Positions 1-13,500 of a stretch of DNA of 64,000 nt are shown here, in pieces. The DNA is from Dermatophagoides farinae (lineage: Eukaryota > Arthropoda > Arachnida > Sarcoptiformes > Pyroglyphidae). Numbering within the stretch: position 1 is the stretch's first letter; each line of letters begins with the position of its first letter. A program made the position numbers and the translations under genes. The notes beneath the pieces are model-generated. The model was not told where the DNA came from and did not search any database. It saw nothing but the letters and a program-made list of their open reading frames with translations. The stretch spans positions 1,429,001-1,493,000 of the forward strand of contig NC_134677.1 of assembly GCF_024713945.1 (NCBI RefSeq), written 5' to 3'.

Positions 1-1282
1 CCAAATACTATTATCATCAAAACTCATTAACAAAAGCTTATCGTATTTCAATTTTTTTTTGTTGGCTTGAAACAAAAATATGACAGACATTTTATTATTT
101 TTTTTTGGTGGTTTGTTTGTTCATTTGTAGTGCCTAACGGTTTATCTGGGTTTTGATAAAACCATATGGTTTTTATTTGCTGGTGTTGTTGTTACTGTTG
201 TCTCATTCTCATTTGGACTTTATGTTCAAAGATCATTATGAACTTTTTTTTCTTATTCAGCAAGAAAAAAAAATACGAATAATAATAATAGATTATTGAT
301 AATTTTGGATTTACATTGTATGAATGCAATTCAATTCGACCTTCATCCGCCGTTGACGCCACAGAAAAACCAATATAATTCTACACACACACACACACAC
401 TCACAAATACTGTCAAATAAACTGCAACAACAAGTCCCAAAATAATAGAAATACACAAATACAGTAAGAGAGACCCCCCTAACAGGTGTCCATAACAATA
501 AAGTGAACCTTACCCTAAGGTCATTGATTAGTCATAAAAAAAAGTTGAAAAAACGAAAATGTTACGTTTTTTTACTCTCACTTGATTCTTTGTTTACGGC
601 ATTGTCCTTGGACCTTGGCGGTTTCTCTTCATTTCAATAATCATGATGATCGATTCAATGATGATTTTGTTTTTCAAAGAAAAAAAAATGGTCTTTTTTT
701 TCCTTTACACAAATGCAACGTTTGTAAATACACACACACACACACACACACACTTGTTGAGATTCATTCTATTTTTCCTGCTTGGGTTCATTTTATGTTC
801 TTTTTTGTGTGTGTGTGTGTCTATTTGTGTTTAGTGATCATCATCATCATCATCATCATTCATGGTCAAATCTATGATCGTTTCTAATCTTGGTCTTAGA
901 TCTTTATTCTTTTGGTGATCGTCTTTATCGTTGTTGTTGTTGTTTGAATTCAGTAGTCATTTGATATGATTTGGTGAATAAACCTGTTACACTGATCACT
1001 ATGTGTATTGCATTTGATTTTTTATATTTTTTTCCTGATAATAATAAATTGAATGAAATCGATAAAATTGAAAAGAATATATTTTAGTGAACGAAAAAGT
1101 CGTTAATTGAAGTGTGGTATGTTTTTTTTGTTATCCTTGTTGTTGGTTGTATAAAAGCTATAATCGTTTGTTTTTTGTTGTTGTTGTTTGATTCTAATTG
1201 GTTTTTTTTTCATTTTTTTTTTCATTGTCAATACTAATAACATAGACCATTATTGATAATTAATGTACGTTGAATTTTAAAA
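1..1282. other. upstream noncoding region of the BH3-like gene
   Basis: No coding exon is visible. The stretch holds poly-T/poly-A runs, (CA)n near 383-400 and 729-753, a (GT)n run near 808-821, (ATC)n at 838-862 and a (GTT)n run near 931-942. It probably contains the promoter and 5' UTR of the gene starting at 1283. An in-frame TGA at 1271-1273 closes the frame just ahead of that start codon. No convincing TATA box or other core element could be singled out. Confidence 0.6.
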
Positions 1283-4200
1283 ATGAATACTAATACGAAT
1301 GCAAATGAAATTGTTGATTCTTGCTCTAATTGTGAAGATTCGAATAAATTATCCGATACGGTATCGATTCAATCGATTGATTCGATTATGATTTCAACGA
1401 CAACAGGAATGGCCAACACTACATCAACATCGACACCTATTCGTCCTCGTCCAATACTTGCATCGGCATTCAGTTTTGATAGTGGTTATGAAATATCACC
1501 ATTTTCAAATTATTCATTTCAATTTGGCACTGAATCCGTACCAAATACAATATTGACAAATAACAACAACAATAGTATTATGGCTACAAATAGATTATTG
1601 AATCCGATTGTACAAGAAGATTATGAAGGTATTGATGATGAATTAATTTCTATTGATCAACATTTTACACCGATTCATTCACCTGCCACTGTTGAAAATA
1701 TGGCCAATGGACAGATTGATTCATCATCATCATTAATGAATCATTTTTCACAACGTCAACAAGCATTCAATCTTGCCATACAACGACGAGAAAATCGTTT
1801 AATTCAAAATGAAATGGAAATTAATAACAATGATCCGAATTATCCGAATGCTGAGAATCAATATTTTTCTTTTGATGATTTTGGTGATGATGAAGTTTTT
1901 CTTGATAATGAAAATGATGATTCACAACCGGAACGGATAATGGCACGAGAATGGCATCAACCGATACGACCAAGCTGTTCAATGGGAATAATGTACGATA
2001 ATAATGAAATTCAAGATAACAATAATGTTGATGATGAAAATCAAGTACAAATTGATCACAGTTATCGTGAGCCAAATTTAAGCACAACAAGTTCAAGTAC
2101 AAGTCGTTGTTCAAGTGAACCGATTCCAATTCCTGGTGCCCGTAATCGTTATCGTTCATCACCATTATTGGATAATAATGATGATTTGAGTGATTTTTTT
2201 GATGGTACAAGTGCAAGCCATTTTATGGCCGAACAAAATGAACAAGAATTCAGTCTTCCGGATAGCCGTCGAATGCCTTATTTTCATCGAATGGCTCCAC
2301 GATTGCTCAATGATAATAATGATTATCAACGACATCGATTTGGTTCACGATTTCAACTTTCTCTATCAATGATTCAAGATTATCGTGATCATTCTGAATG
2401 TCATTGTTCAACACCATCAACATTGAGAATGCCATCAGGATTCTCATTTCGTTTTGGACATCAATCACCGAATCAAATATTGTATGAATCTCGACGTTTG
2501 TTAACACCATTACCAGAGATGGATGAGGAAAATGATGAAAGTAAGTGCAACATTTTTTTTCATGTTTTATCATTATCTCTCCGTATATACCTGACTACCT
2601 TTGTGGGCCAAATTTTCATTCAAAATTCAGTTATATTTACTATTTGAAAAAGCATAGCGTAAAAAAACGTACTGATAACGTCTACTCTCTTTTCGCGTGC
2701 TACATAACACGCTGACCATGTACACATACACATACACATAATAACTTGTTTACAGTAAGGACCCTTTTTTAGCATACATCGGTCAACATCGTTATTTCAT
2801 TCATTTTTGTTGTTATGATGATTATTTGTAAAGCCTATTGTGTTAATAGAAGGGCCAAAAATTGGGATATTGACCATTTCTATATGGATACCAGAATATA
2901 TTGTATTGTGTTGTGTTGACCACCTGTTAAGGTCAACATTGGTTATCACCGGACACACTTTCTCACGCTTTTTTTCAGATATACTTTTTTTTGTTCACCC
3001 TACATATTAATAGAGTAGCTATAGCCATGTATTGATTTTTTCTTTCAATATTTTTGTTATTGTTGATTGACAATTGTCCACTATTGTTGATCTGCTTTTA
3101 AATTTGAATACACACTCGGTACGTACTGATATGATAACTAGTGATAGAAATAAAAAAAATCCTGGACAGCAACTAAAATTTTACCATAATCGTAATACAG
3201 TTGGTAGGTAGGTAGGTAGGTAGGTAGGTAGGTAGGTAGGTAGATAGTAGGTGTCATATTGGCCAGATATATTGAACAAGCGATGCTACTAGCACTAGAA
3301 AAAAAAAGAATGGAGCTGTCAAATATAATGCTATGTAATAAACTAGGTCAATTTGATATGTACCCATATTAACTATCTAAATATTGATAGATAAGAATGA
3401 TGACCATTATTTTTTAGCTAAACTCTTCTTTTTTTTTATTTTGAATCCTTGAAGATTTGATCAATATAAAAAAAACCGTTGTTGTTGACCTTTATTTCAC
3501 AATCTCATAATAGTTATATTATCTGTCCATCTATTTTTTTTTTTTTTTTTGATTTAATGGTTTTGAGGAAATCTTTCTCAATCACACACACACACACATA
3601 TGTAATGATGAATCGAACGTGTTATTTATTTATTTTTTCGATTATAGAAAATCTAAAATCAAATAAAAGAGCAATGGCTCCTTCCTATGTTTTTTTTTTG
3701 ATGAAAATGTATATTAGTATTTATTTCCCTTCAACGGTTATCTTATATACAATTTTATGTCATTGATTAGTTGGTTGGTTGGTTGGTTGGTTGTTAGGTC
3801 GTTCGGTTGATTGGTGTTGGTAAGCTCGGGTTTTCTTTAACACTGACCTTGAGATGAAAAAAAATATCCAGGCTCAAAAAAATACATATCACATCGACAA
3901 ATATACTATTTGATGATGATGATGATGATTATGGTGATAGTATAAGAGAGAAGGGAGAACTAAAATGAAAAAAAACTGTAATATGTAAGCAACATGTGTG
4001 TGTGTGTGTATGTATGTTTAACATGTCAAAGGTCATTTAATACGGAGAGTAGCAATAGAGAAAAAAAAAGTTTCCCGGGATCAATATTTTTTTTTTTCAT
4101 TGGCTACCATTGACCATCAATGAAAGAGAACAGTGATGATGATGATGATGATGATGATGGTGTAATCACACAAGAAAAAGAGAGAGAGCCCTAAAGGGCA

Positions 4201-4516
4201 ATTGTTCGTGATTTTGGTGTTCAATATATTACACACACTGACAAACTTGAATGAAATTACTGACAGTTATTCAATGAGAGAGAGACCGGGCTTGAAAATA
4301 AAATGGAAAAAAAAACAAAAAAATAATACAAGATGAACGGTATACACACAGTGTTTAATCATCACATAAATATATTCAATAAACGACGTATAGATACAAA
4401 GATGTTAAATAATTTTTTTTTCTTCTAAAATTATACTGGAAGATGAATGGTGAAAAAAAAGTTTCCTGGGCGCCATTATAATAATTATAAATAATTATCT
4501 ATTGATTGATTATTTG

Positions 4517-4547
<31 letters not shown>

Positions 4548-7500
4548 CCGATCACATCTGATTGGTTATTGATGATGATGATGATGATGATGATAGTGTT
4601 TGTGATAATTATATTATATCGATCTGTATACATCATCATCAAAACATTAGTGTTTATAATAATAATCATCATCATAATAACCAACCTTGAGGCAAATCTA
4701 ATTTCTTTCATTTAGTTTAGTTTTGGGTGCACACATACAAACACACACACACATTAATTTAGCTAAATAAAAAAAAAGGTAAACAAGTAGTATTCTGCAT
4801 GGATGATGATGATGATGATGATAATTGCCACTTTTAATTTAGTTAATTTGGTACCGTTTATGGTTGTTGTGGATTTTTTTTTGTTGTTGAAAAAAAAGAT
4901 GTTTCCATGTGAGAAAAATTTACACAAACAAAAAATATTTGATAATTATAAATTACATTTAATAATAATAATGTCTTTGTCTGGGCTTGATGATGATGAT
5001 AATGAAATTGAATATATATGAAACCTAAATATTGAAATCCGATATGAATGATGACATTATTTTTTTTTCTGTCGACCACATTATCATGATGACTAAATTG
5101 TTGTTGTTTTTTTTAACTTGTAAAAATTTTTTTTCCTATTCATTGCATCAATATTACATCATTCAACAAGAAATTCTCTCATTTTTTTGGGAGCCATTTT
5201 TTCTGCTATTTTTAGAATTTATCTGGACCTTTTTTTTCTTTTTGTTCTTTAGCTAGGAGAAAAAAAATCACTTTTTAAAATCCAGCTTATCATGCATCAC
5301 CATCAATGATGTTTCTCTGTGTGTGTGTGTGCGGCCAATGAATTTTCTTATTGAATTTGTGTTTTTGTTTTTTTTTCTATTTGTAAACTTTTATTTTGAA
5401 AGAAAAAACATTCTATGTGTTGATGATGATGATGATCATGAAATTTCAAAATGTTTATGCTTGTTTGCATACAATTGTCTCAAAACACATCATCTAGACT
5501 ACAAACAAACAAAAACAAAAATAAAAATGGATGCGTTTAGTTTTGAATTTTTTCTCTTCATCATTTTTTTTCGGTTCGTTTCGGATGACGCAAACAAGTA
5601 AGAAAATAAATAAATAAATAAATTTAAAAAAATGAAAGAAAACATTGGAAAAAATTCAACTACTGTCTTTCCAATGATGATTTTCGGTTTTGGGTGTGTG
5701 TGTGTGTGTGTGTGGTTATTGCTCTCTCTCTCTCTTTCTCTATCTCTCTCAAAAAAATAATGTCCATATGTTTAAAAAAAAAAACAGAAACGAAATGGTC
5801 ATTTCAGTTTTTTTTTCTGCCATTCATTCGTTCATTCGTTCATCTTTATCGACAAATGTGATGATGAGCTGAGTTGAGAAAGAAAAAAAAACCAAACACT
5901 ATCAAATTTCATAAATTTTAATGATAGTAATCATCAAAGAAACGAAACGAAACGAAAAAAAAAATACATGAAATATGACAATCCTTATTGTGTTGGTATA
6001 TATATATATATATGGAATAAAGCTTGTGATGCAGAAAAAAGGAGAAAATTTTTTTTTTGTACGATGCTTATCTTCCTAGATGATGATGATGATGAATTTT
6101 AAATGATGATTTCATTTTAATAATAGGGTTTTTTTATGATTCATTGAATTCATTGGATTCATTATAGGAAATGTTGTTGCTATTTTTGTCATCATTGTAG
6201 TCAATTCCAATGAATTTCAAATCATTCATTTAATATATTATTTTGTATTTTTTTTTCTGATTAATCGATTGTTTGCGTGTGTTTACACGATGCATATATA
6301 TGTATCGGTTGTTGTTGATCAGATCAATTGAAATGATTAGATTTCAACAACAACAACAACAACGAAAAAGGTGTTGATTCTTTCTGAATCTCTTAGAAAG
6401 ATATATGACCATCATCATGTAGGTGTTTTGATATGACCGAAAAAAAAAGAAAAAATAATGTGTGATAATAATGTTTATCATCTCTTTTTGGGTATTTTGT
6501 CACGATTTTTTCTTCCATTCATTTACCATTATTGAACATTATGATTATTATTTGTTTGAATTTTTTATTCTTTGAATTTTTCATTCTGTGATTGAAGAAT
6601 ATTTCTTATTTTTTTTATGATTTTTAGGATTTTTATTTTTAAATTTGGTCGATTCGATTCACATCCTATTTTGTATATATATTGTGTTTATGTGTATTGA
6701 CATGATGATGATGATGATGATGACTCGTGACCAGACACATACACATACAAATACAAAATTTGATTATCGATGAATGTTGAAATGACTCGTGTCTTACACG
6801 AGACATTGAAAGAAAGATATATATTTTTTTTTCTTACATCGACATTATCAATAAAACACCCGAAACAAAACAAAAAAAGATAGAGAGAGAGAGAGAGAGA
6901 GAGAGCGAAAATTTACCCATAATGTTCACATGAATACTAATGGTTTTTGATCGTTTATTTTTTTTCGTTGATGGTTTTTTTTCTGTTTGTTTGTTATTTA
7001 CACAAAATTTCATTCACAGGTCGCCAAAGGTCGATTCCATTGGTTAGTAAATTTTTTTTTTCTTTTACACTTGTACAAATCATATAGCCAAGAAGAAGAA
7101 GAAGAAGAAAACGAAAAACTAAAATTTTGTTATATTTAAACAACATGATGATGATGAAAAGCCTATTAGATTTGTCTTTTTTTTTGTCAGGTCATGTTGT
7201 GTGTGTGTGTGTGTGTGTTGACATTCGATTTATATCGATTGATGATGATGATGATGCTTTGAGTGTTTTCCTGACTTTTTTTCTGTACCTTCATCATTAT
7301 TACATAATAATCGTTTCGTCAAATCAAACGATGATGTTTGTGTGTGTGTGTGTGTGTGTGTGAGTGAGTGTGTCTAGTGAAACGAATCGTAATTTTGTTT
7401 TTTTTTCCACCAATCATCATCATCATTGAATGAAGAGAAAACTGATTGCTGATGCTAAAGATGATGATGATGATGATGATGATTGGATGTTATCAGAAAT

Positions 7501-10500
7501 ACGGATAGTTAACGATGAAGACTAATTGACAAATAATTAATTTTAACAAAAATGATGATGATGATGATTATTTGAAGCACATTGATTTAACTTGCTTAGT
7601 AATGTATGTTATATGTCAGTGCTGAATATTTATCAATATTTTTTTTGTTGTTTTTTTTAGAAATAAAAAAAAACCTAACAGATCAATCTCTTGTGGTGGT
7701 GGTGGTGTCGTCGCTGTTGTTTAATTTGATTTGATTTGATCACATCGCTTATCGCGTATGATGATTTTAGATGTGAGAATCGTTTTTTTTTTCTTTTGCT
7801 TCAAAATCAGAAGAAAAAAAAACATAAACTCTAGACGGTCAATAACCCATTTGACATTGGACAATGATGACACACGCAACACACACACACATACAATTGA
7901 TTTTTTTTAATCCAACAAAAAAAAACAACGATACCTTTTTTTCTCTTGAATATATATGATTTAATGTCTTAATTGCATTAATTTTTGAATTTTTCATATT
8001 CACAATGATGATGATGTACGGCTTTGTAAAGTGTGAATGATGTGCAATTAAATTTTTTTTTTTTACTTAAAAAGATATCCTCATCCACTGCATCATCATC
8101 ATCATCATCATCATTGCTATTAAGATATTAGAATCCATATTTTTTTTATTATATAATGTGTTTAGCTTTTACACTTTTTTTCTGGGCTATAATCTTGGTT
8201 TTTTTTCTTTGGCTTCAATTTAATTTGTCAATTTTCTTTCTCTCTCTCTCTCTCCCTTTCACCACTGGCAGCCATAGAAGAGAAAAAAAAAGACAAACGA
8301 TGGTCATTATTCCATCATCATTATTATTTACGAGATATTATTTTCTTTTCCATAGTAATCGCGTATAGCATCATCGATATCGTGTATTCTTACTCATACA
8401 CTGACATAAACGTATATTAAAATCTTTTTTTTTCAGGTGTCCTACCATCATCATCATCTTTATCTGTGTGTTCAATATTGATGATGATGATGATGATGAT
8501 GGGTACACATAGCCAGTTGAAGTTGAGTTTTTTTTCTTGTTCTTTTCTCTACTACTAAATGAAAAAAAAAATCTAGAAAGATTGAAAGATTGTTTGATGA
8601 TGATTTTCATCAGAATAGAATTAGGAAAATAAGAAGGAAATGTTTTTGACATGAAGGGCAAGAATCAAAAAAAAAAAAAAAAAAACAAAATCCAGTTTTT
8701 CAGATATGATTATGTGTGTGTGTTTGTGTGTGTGTAAACCAACTGAAAATTGAATTAGTTTTTTTTTGCATCATATAAATGATGAGATATTGACCGTTTG
8801 TTTCTTTACTACATCAAACTCAATTTTATTCAAAGTTTGAGCAAAAAAAAAAAAAAATCAAACAAACAAAAAGAAGAAAAAAAAGACTATGATCGCATGA
8901 CACATTATCGTCAAAAAAAAAAAAAAAAAAAATTGTAAACTTTTTTCCCTTTTTTTCCAGTACAGAAAACAACGACAACAACCTAAACAACGTAAACGTA
9001 AACGATAATTGCTTGACATTTTCATCGGTCATTTGACCGACCTGTCGTATATGTATAATTTTTTTTTTGTTTATCATCAAAATATATAAATTTTCACTGT
9101 ATTTTTTTTTTACTTCTCCTTCCTATCTTTCTTCAAATACACACACACACACACACAGCAGCAGCAGCAACAGCAGCGAAAAAAAAAGAACAAACAACAG
9201 AAAAATGATGATGACGATGATGGAGAATTGGAAAACGAAAAAAAAAGTTGTCATGAGGTTGTCGTTTGTGTGTGTGTATAGCCTATTCTAATTCTGTATT
9301 CATATGAAACGCTACTATTTCATCCCATTCATCATTTAGTTTTTTTTTGTTTTTTTTTCTGGTCCCTGATCAAATCATAAAAGTGTGCTATATAAGTAGT
9401 GATGTGTTGTGTAAATGATGATTGACCACCACCATCACCAGCAAAAAAAGGTCGTCGATTTTTTTTTCATTTCTTTTTTTTAAACAACAACAACAACAAC
9501 ATTTGATAGGCAACCAAATAAAAAAAAGAGATAGAGAGGGCCAAAGGTCATCACATCATCGTTACATCATTATATTCATAAAGTGAAATGAAATAAATAA
9601 AAAAATATGATAATAATAATATCTAGTAACCAGTAGTAGTGTATGTGTGTGTGTGTGTATAGCGTAAATGCAATAATAACAACAACAACAACAACAAAAA
9701 AATTATTGTTTCGAACATCTAACATATCCAAATATATCGTGTCTGTGTGTGTGTGTGTTTGTATCGTTTATAATGATGATGATGATGATGATCACTATGG
9801 CCATCATCACGATGATCAAATCTTGATGATGATGATGATCATCGTCATCCAAAATCATCCTACACTTTTGTTCAATTCGATTTATTTTTTTTTCTATTAC
9901 TTTTATCTTTTTGTAATATCGATTGTCATTATAATCATCATCATCATCAAATGACAGGTTTCTTTTTTTTTCTTTCTCGTTCTCCATTTAACTGATGATG
10001 TTTTTTCAGTTTTGTGATTCTTTATTCACTATTTTTTTTAATAATTGGCCATCAAATCATTATTATGAATGTGTTTCATTATTTCGTTATCTCGTGTGTA
10101 TGTGAAAAAAAGTCCAAGAATGAAAAGTGTGAATATATCGATTATGGTTGGTGTGTTTTCTGTTCGTGTGACCACCAGACAATGTGTATTTATCATGAAT
10201 CACACGATGATGACATCGAAATCATTCGACCGAAACAAAACAAAAAAACATATTCTTATGGTGCTAATTTTAATGTGAATTTTTTTTCATTTTTTTAAAT
10301 TTAAAATAAATTTCTATTTTTATTTTTTTTTCTGGAAGCCACACTCACATGATACATATGATCATTGGTCAGAATGACCAATGGCGCCATAAGTAAAAGG
10401 TGGAGCCATTTGATTCATTAGTTGAAAAATAACAAAAGAAAAAAAAACATAGCTGTACATATGAATGACCAACGTCCATTCAAGCACACACACTCACTAA

Positions 10501-13500
10501 CACATGCTAACATTCCAACCCAATCCATGAATGATTGAAGTAGCCGGAAAAAATTGTTTCTTCCCTCTAAAATACTGATTTTTATATATTACAAAGAGTA
10601 TATATATACATCACAAACGACGCCTTCGTTTATGAATGTATGTGCGCGAATACATTCCATTACGATGATGATGATGATGATGATGATGATGGTTAGTAGA
10701 TAGAAGAAGAAAAAAAAACGCCAACCAACTGCATTTTTTTCCATTCACTTTGGAATGTCTGGAATGAATAAAATGAACTGGCTGGCTGGCTGGCTGCTTG
10801 CCTGCCTATTTGTGTCCAACCTGAATGTATGTATATGGTATTTATGTTTTTCTACGCAACATAACATGTGTCCATTATAGCGCTACCGCTATTTTTATAT
10901 ATCTATAGATAGTTTTATCATCATCATCATCATCAGATTAGGCGTCATATATATATGTAGCCAGAAAAGAACCAGCCTTTTTTTGTCTATTTTTTTCATC
11001 TATGATGATATATAGTGTGTTGATAATTATTTTCTGTTTTTGATAATTAACTTTTTTTTCCGGTTTTTTTTCCGAATTAGATTTAATATTTCCAATGAGT
11101 CTTGATGAACATCATGTTGATGATCATGAAGAACAAACATTTCGAATAATGGAACCAATTATGGAACAATCAATGAATACAAATGAATTTAATGAACAAA
11201 TTATTGTTAATGATTCATCTTCATCATTAAATAATGATGATAATTGTCCATCATCAATGGATGTTGATCTTGTACCATTAATGGATCGTCGTACAAATTC
11301 TTGTGGCCAATGTCTTGATTATCATCATCGTCAACATAATAATAATGATAATGATAATGATGTTGTTGTAAACACAAAAAAAACAATTACTCCATTGCCG
11401 GATGTTGTTTTGACACCAAGATTAGCTGCTAATCGTTCAAACAATGAACATCATCAACGCAATACATTACTCTCTTTCCATGAAGTGCCTTATCATCATG
11501 AAAATGGTGGAAACGATTCTTTTAGTCATAATCATCATCATCATTCAAATGAACGACGAACAATGTCCGTTTCATTACCAATTGATCAGGAAACAATCAC
11601 AGAAATTGGTCGAGAATTACGGCAAATTTCATATGAATTTCATATGTTACAGGTTAGTGATGGTGAAAAAAAAACAAAATTATTTTATTATTCAATTTTT
11701 GTAAAGAAAATTTAAAAAAAAACGATTATTGTTTCGGGCGTGTGTGTGTGTGTGTGTGTGGATGTGGATAAACACATCCTAAACTCCTACGCCTAAAACA
11801 TTAAGAAATTATTCTCAATTTTTTTTTCGACAATTCGACAGCTAAAATGAATTCATTTTAGCCAACGATAAATTTACACCAGACATACGTACACACACAC
11901 ACACATTGAATATTATGATGGATTATGGCTGATGGTAATCTACCGTATCTTACATCAATCCATTTACCATTATATCTAGCTGTCAAAAAAAAAAAATTTT
12001 TTTTATTTACAATTTTCATATGCTGCCAACACATCTCGGTTTTCATGATCATCATCATGATCATGAAGATGTGATAATTTCATTGGCCATTTTCATTCGA
12101 TGTTATGATTAATGTCAGCTTTAGCTGAAAAAAAAAATTCTATAAAGATTTTCAACAACAACAACAACAACAATAAAAAAAAATCTAACCGTAAAATCTG
12201 ATTGAATATAATGACTGAAAAAAAGCTACATACACACAAATCTTGTACACTTGAATAGCCTCCATCATTATTGAATCATCGTAGCTTGTGTTGTTTGAGG
12301 TTTTTTTTCCTTCAAAATTTTTTTTTTATCAGAATAAATATCATCATCATCATGATGGTGATCATGATCATCACTACTCATCCATCATGTATTTTTTTTC
12401 GTGGATGTGTCGTCCTCTCTCTTTCTCTCTCTTGATTAACGCTACTGTGATTGTCCCATAAAGCTTTTTTTTCTGCTTCCATCATTTTTTTTTTGATTTC
12501 AGGCAAAAAAAAAAAATCTTCACGCTGGCAAAAACACCATTTTTCCATCTTCTATCAAGAGTTATATAAGTTCTTTTTCTATTCTAATAGAAAGATGATG
12601 ATGATGATGATGATGATCTTGATTGGATTTCAATTTGTTAGCCTCGTTCTTGTGTCTCGAAAGATTTGTTGATGGTTGGTTGGTTTATGGTTTTTTTTCT
12701 TGTCTTTGTGTGTGTGTGATATCAATATTTGTATTCGTTTTCTCTCTCTTTCTTCATCATTTCATCAACAACAACAACAACAACAACATTGAAAATTTTA
12801 GCCAAATCCAAATGTATGTACATGGTAGTTTCCAAAAAAAAAGACAAATATTTTCTATTTACCCAATATATATTTTTATATACCAGAAAATACAATCTTT
12901 TTATGTTTACATTTTTTTTGTTTGTTTGTTTGTTATGATATTTGTTGTCCATTTATGTTACCGATATGCTTTTGTATGTGTCATTTTGTGTGTTTTGAAT
13001 GATAATTTTGTTTTTATCTTTCTTTTTTTTCTGTTCAGTCAAATAAATATATAGATGGCCCATATATTTAACAGCGGTTTTTTTTGCCACCAACAACATC
13101 ATCAAAAAACCTGGATCGAATAAAAAAAAAAAAAAAAAAATACAATAGACATGACCTTTTTTTTGATTTTGAATGTGTATGCGTGCGTATACAATCGGTA
13201 GTTGATTATTTGGGCTAAGATCCGGGAAAAAATAAAGAGAGAGAGAGAGAAAGGAAAATTATTTTACACGTGCAGACTTTATAATAAAAACATCTTTTCA
13301 CCGGGAATTTTTACATTCCAATGGATGCTTATAATAATAACGGTGATGATGATGATGATGTTTATTTGATGAAAATATTTTACCAAACATACCGTTATAT
13401 TTTTGTCCGGGATTTTATTTTTTTTTAACCCTCATCATCAATGAAAATCTGGGTGAAGGGCACATTTTTTTCTCTCTTTATTTATAATGGCATTTTTCCC

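Larger units (their letters stand above)
2541..11080 (+). other. intron 1 of the BH3-like gene (8.5 kb)
   Basis: This very long intron runs between a GTAAGT donor and a TTAG acceptor. It is made almost wholly of microsatellites and homopolymers: (GGTA)n at 3203-3243, (TGAT)n at 4521-4547, many (GAT)n blocks, and (GT)n runs near 7197-7219 and 7337-7362. A palindrome ATGGCGCCAT sits at 10381-10390. A small Cys-rich reading frame lies at about 10065-10298 but is not convincing as a gene. Confidence 0.75.

Noticed and set aside
1821-2573. Antisense and alternative-frame ORFs over exon 1 of the BH3-like gene
   Set aside because: His/Asn/Asp-rich shadows of the Asp/Asn/Ser codons of the real exon; no splice continuity or domain.
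12623-13054. 143-codon plus-strand frame in intron 2
   Set aside because: Mostly Phe/Val/Cys runs from poly-T and (GT)n tracts plus an Asn run from (CAA)n; no recognisable protein character.
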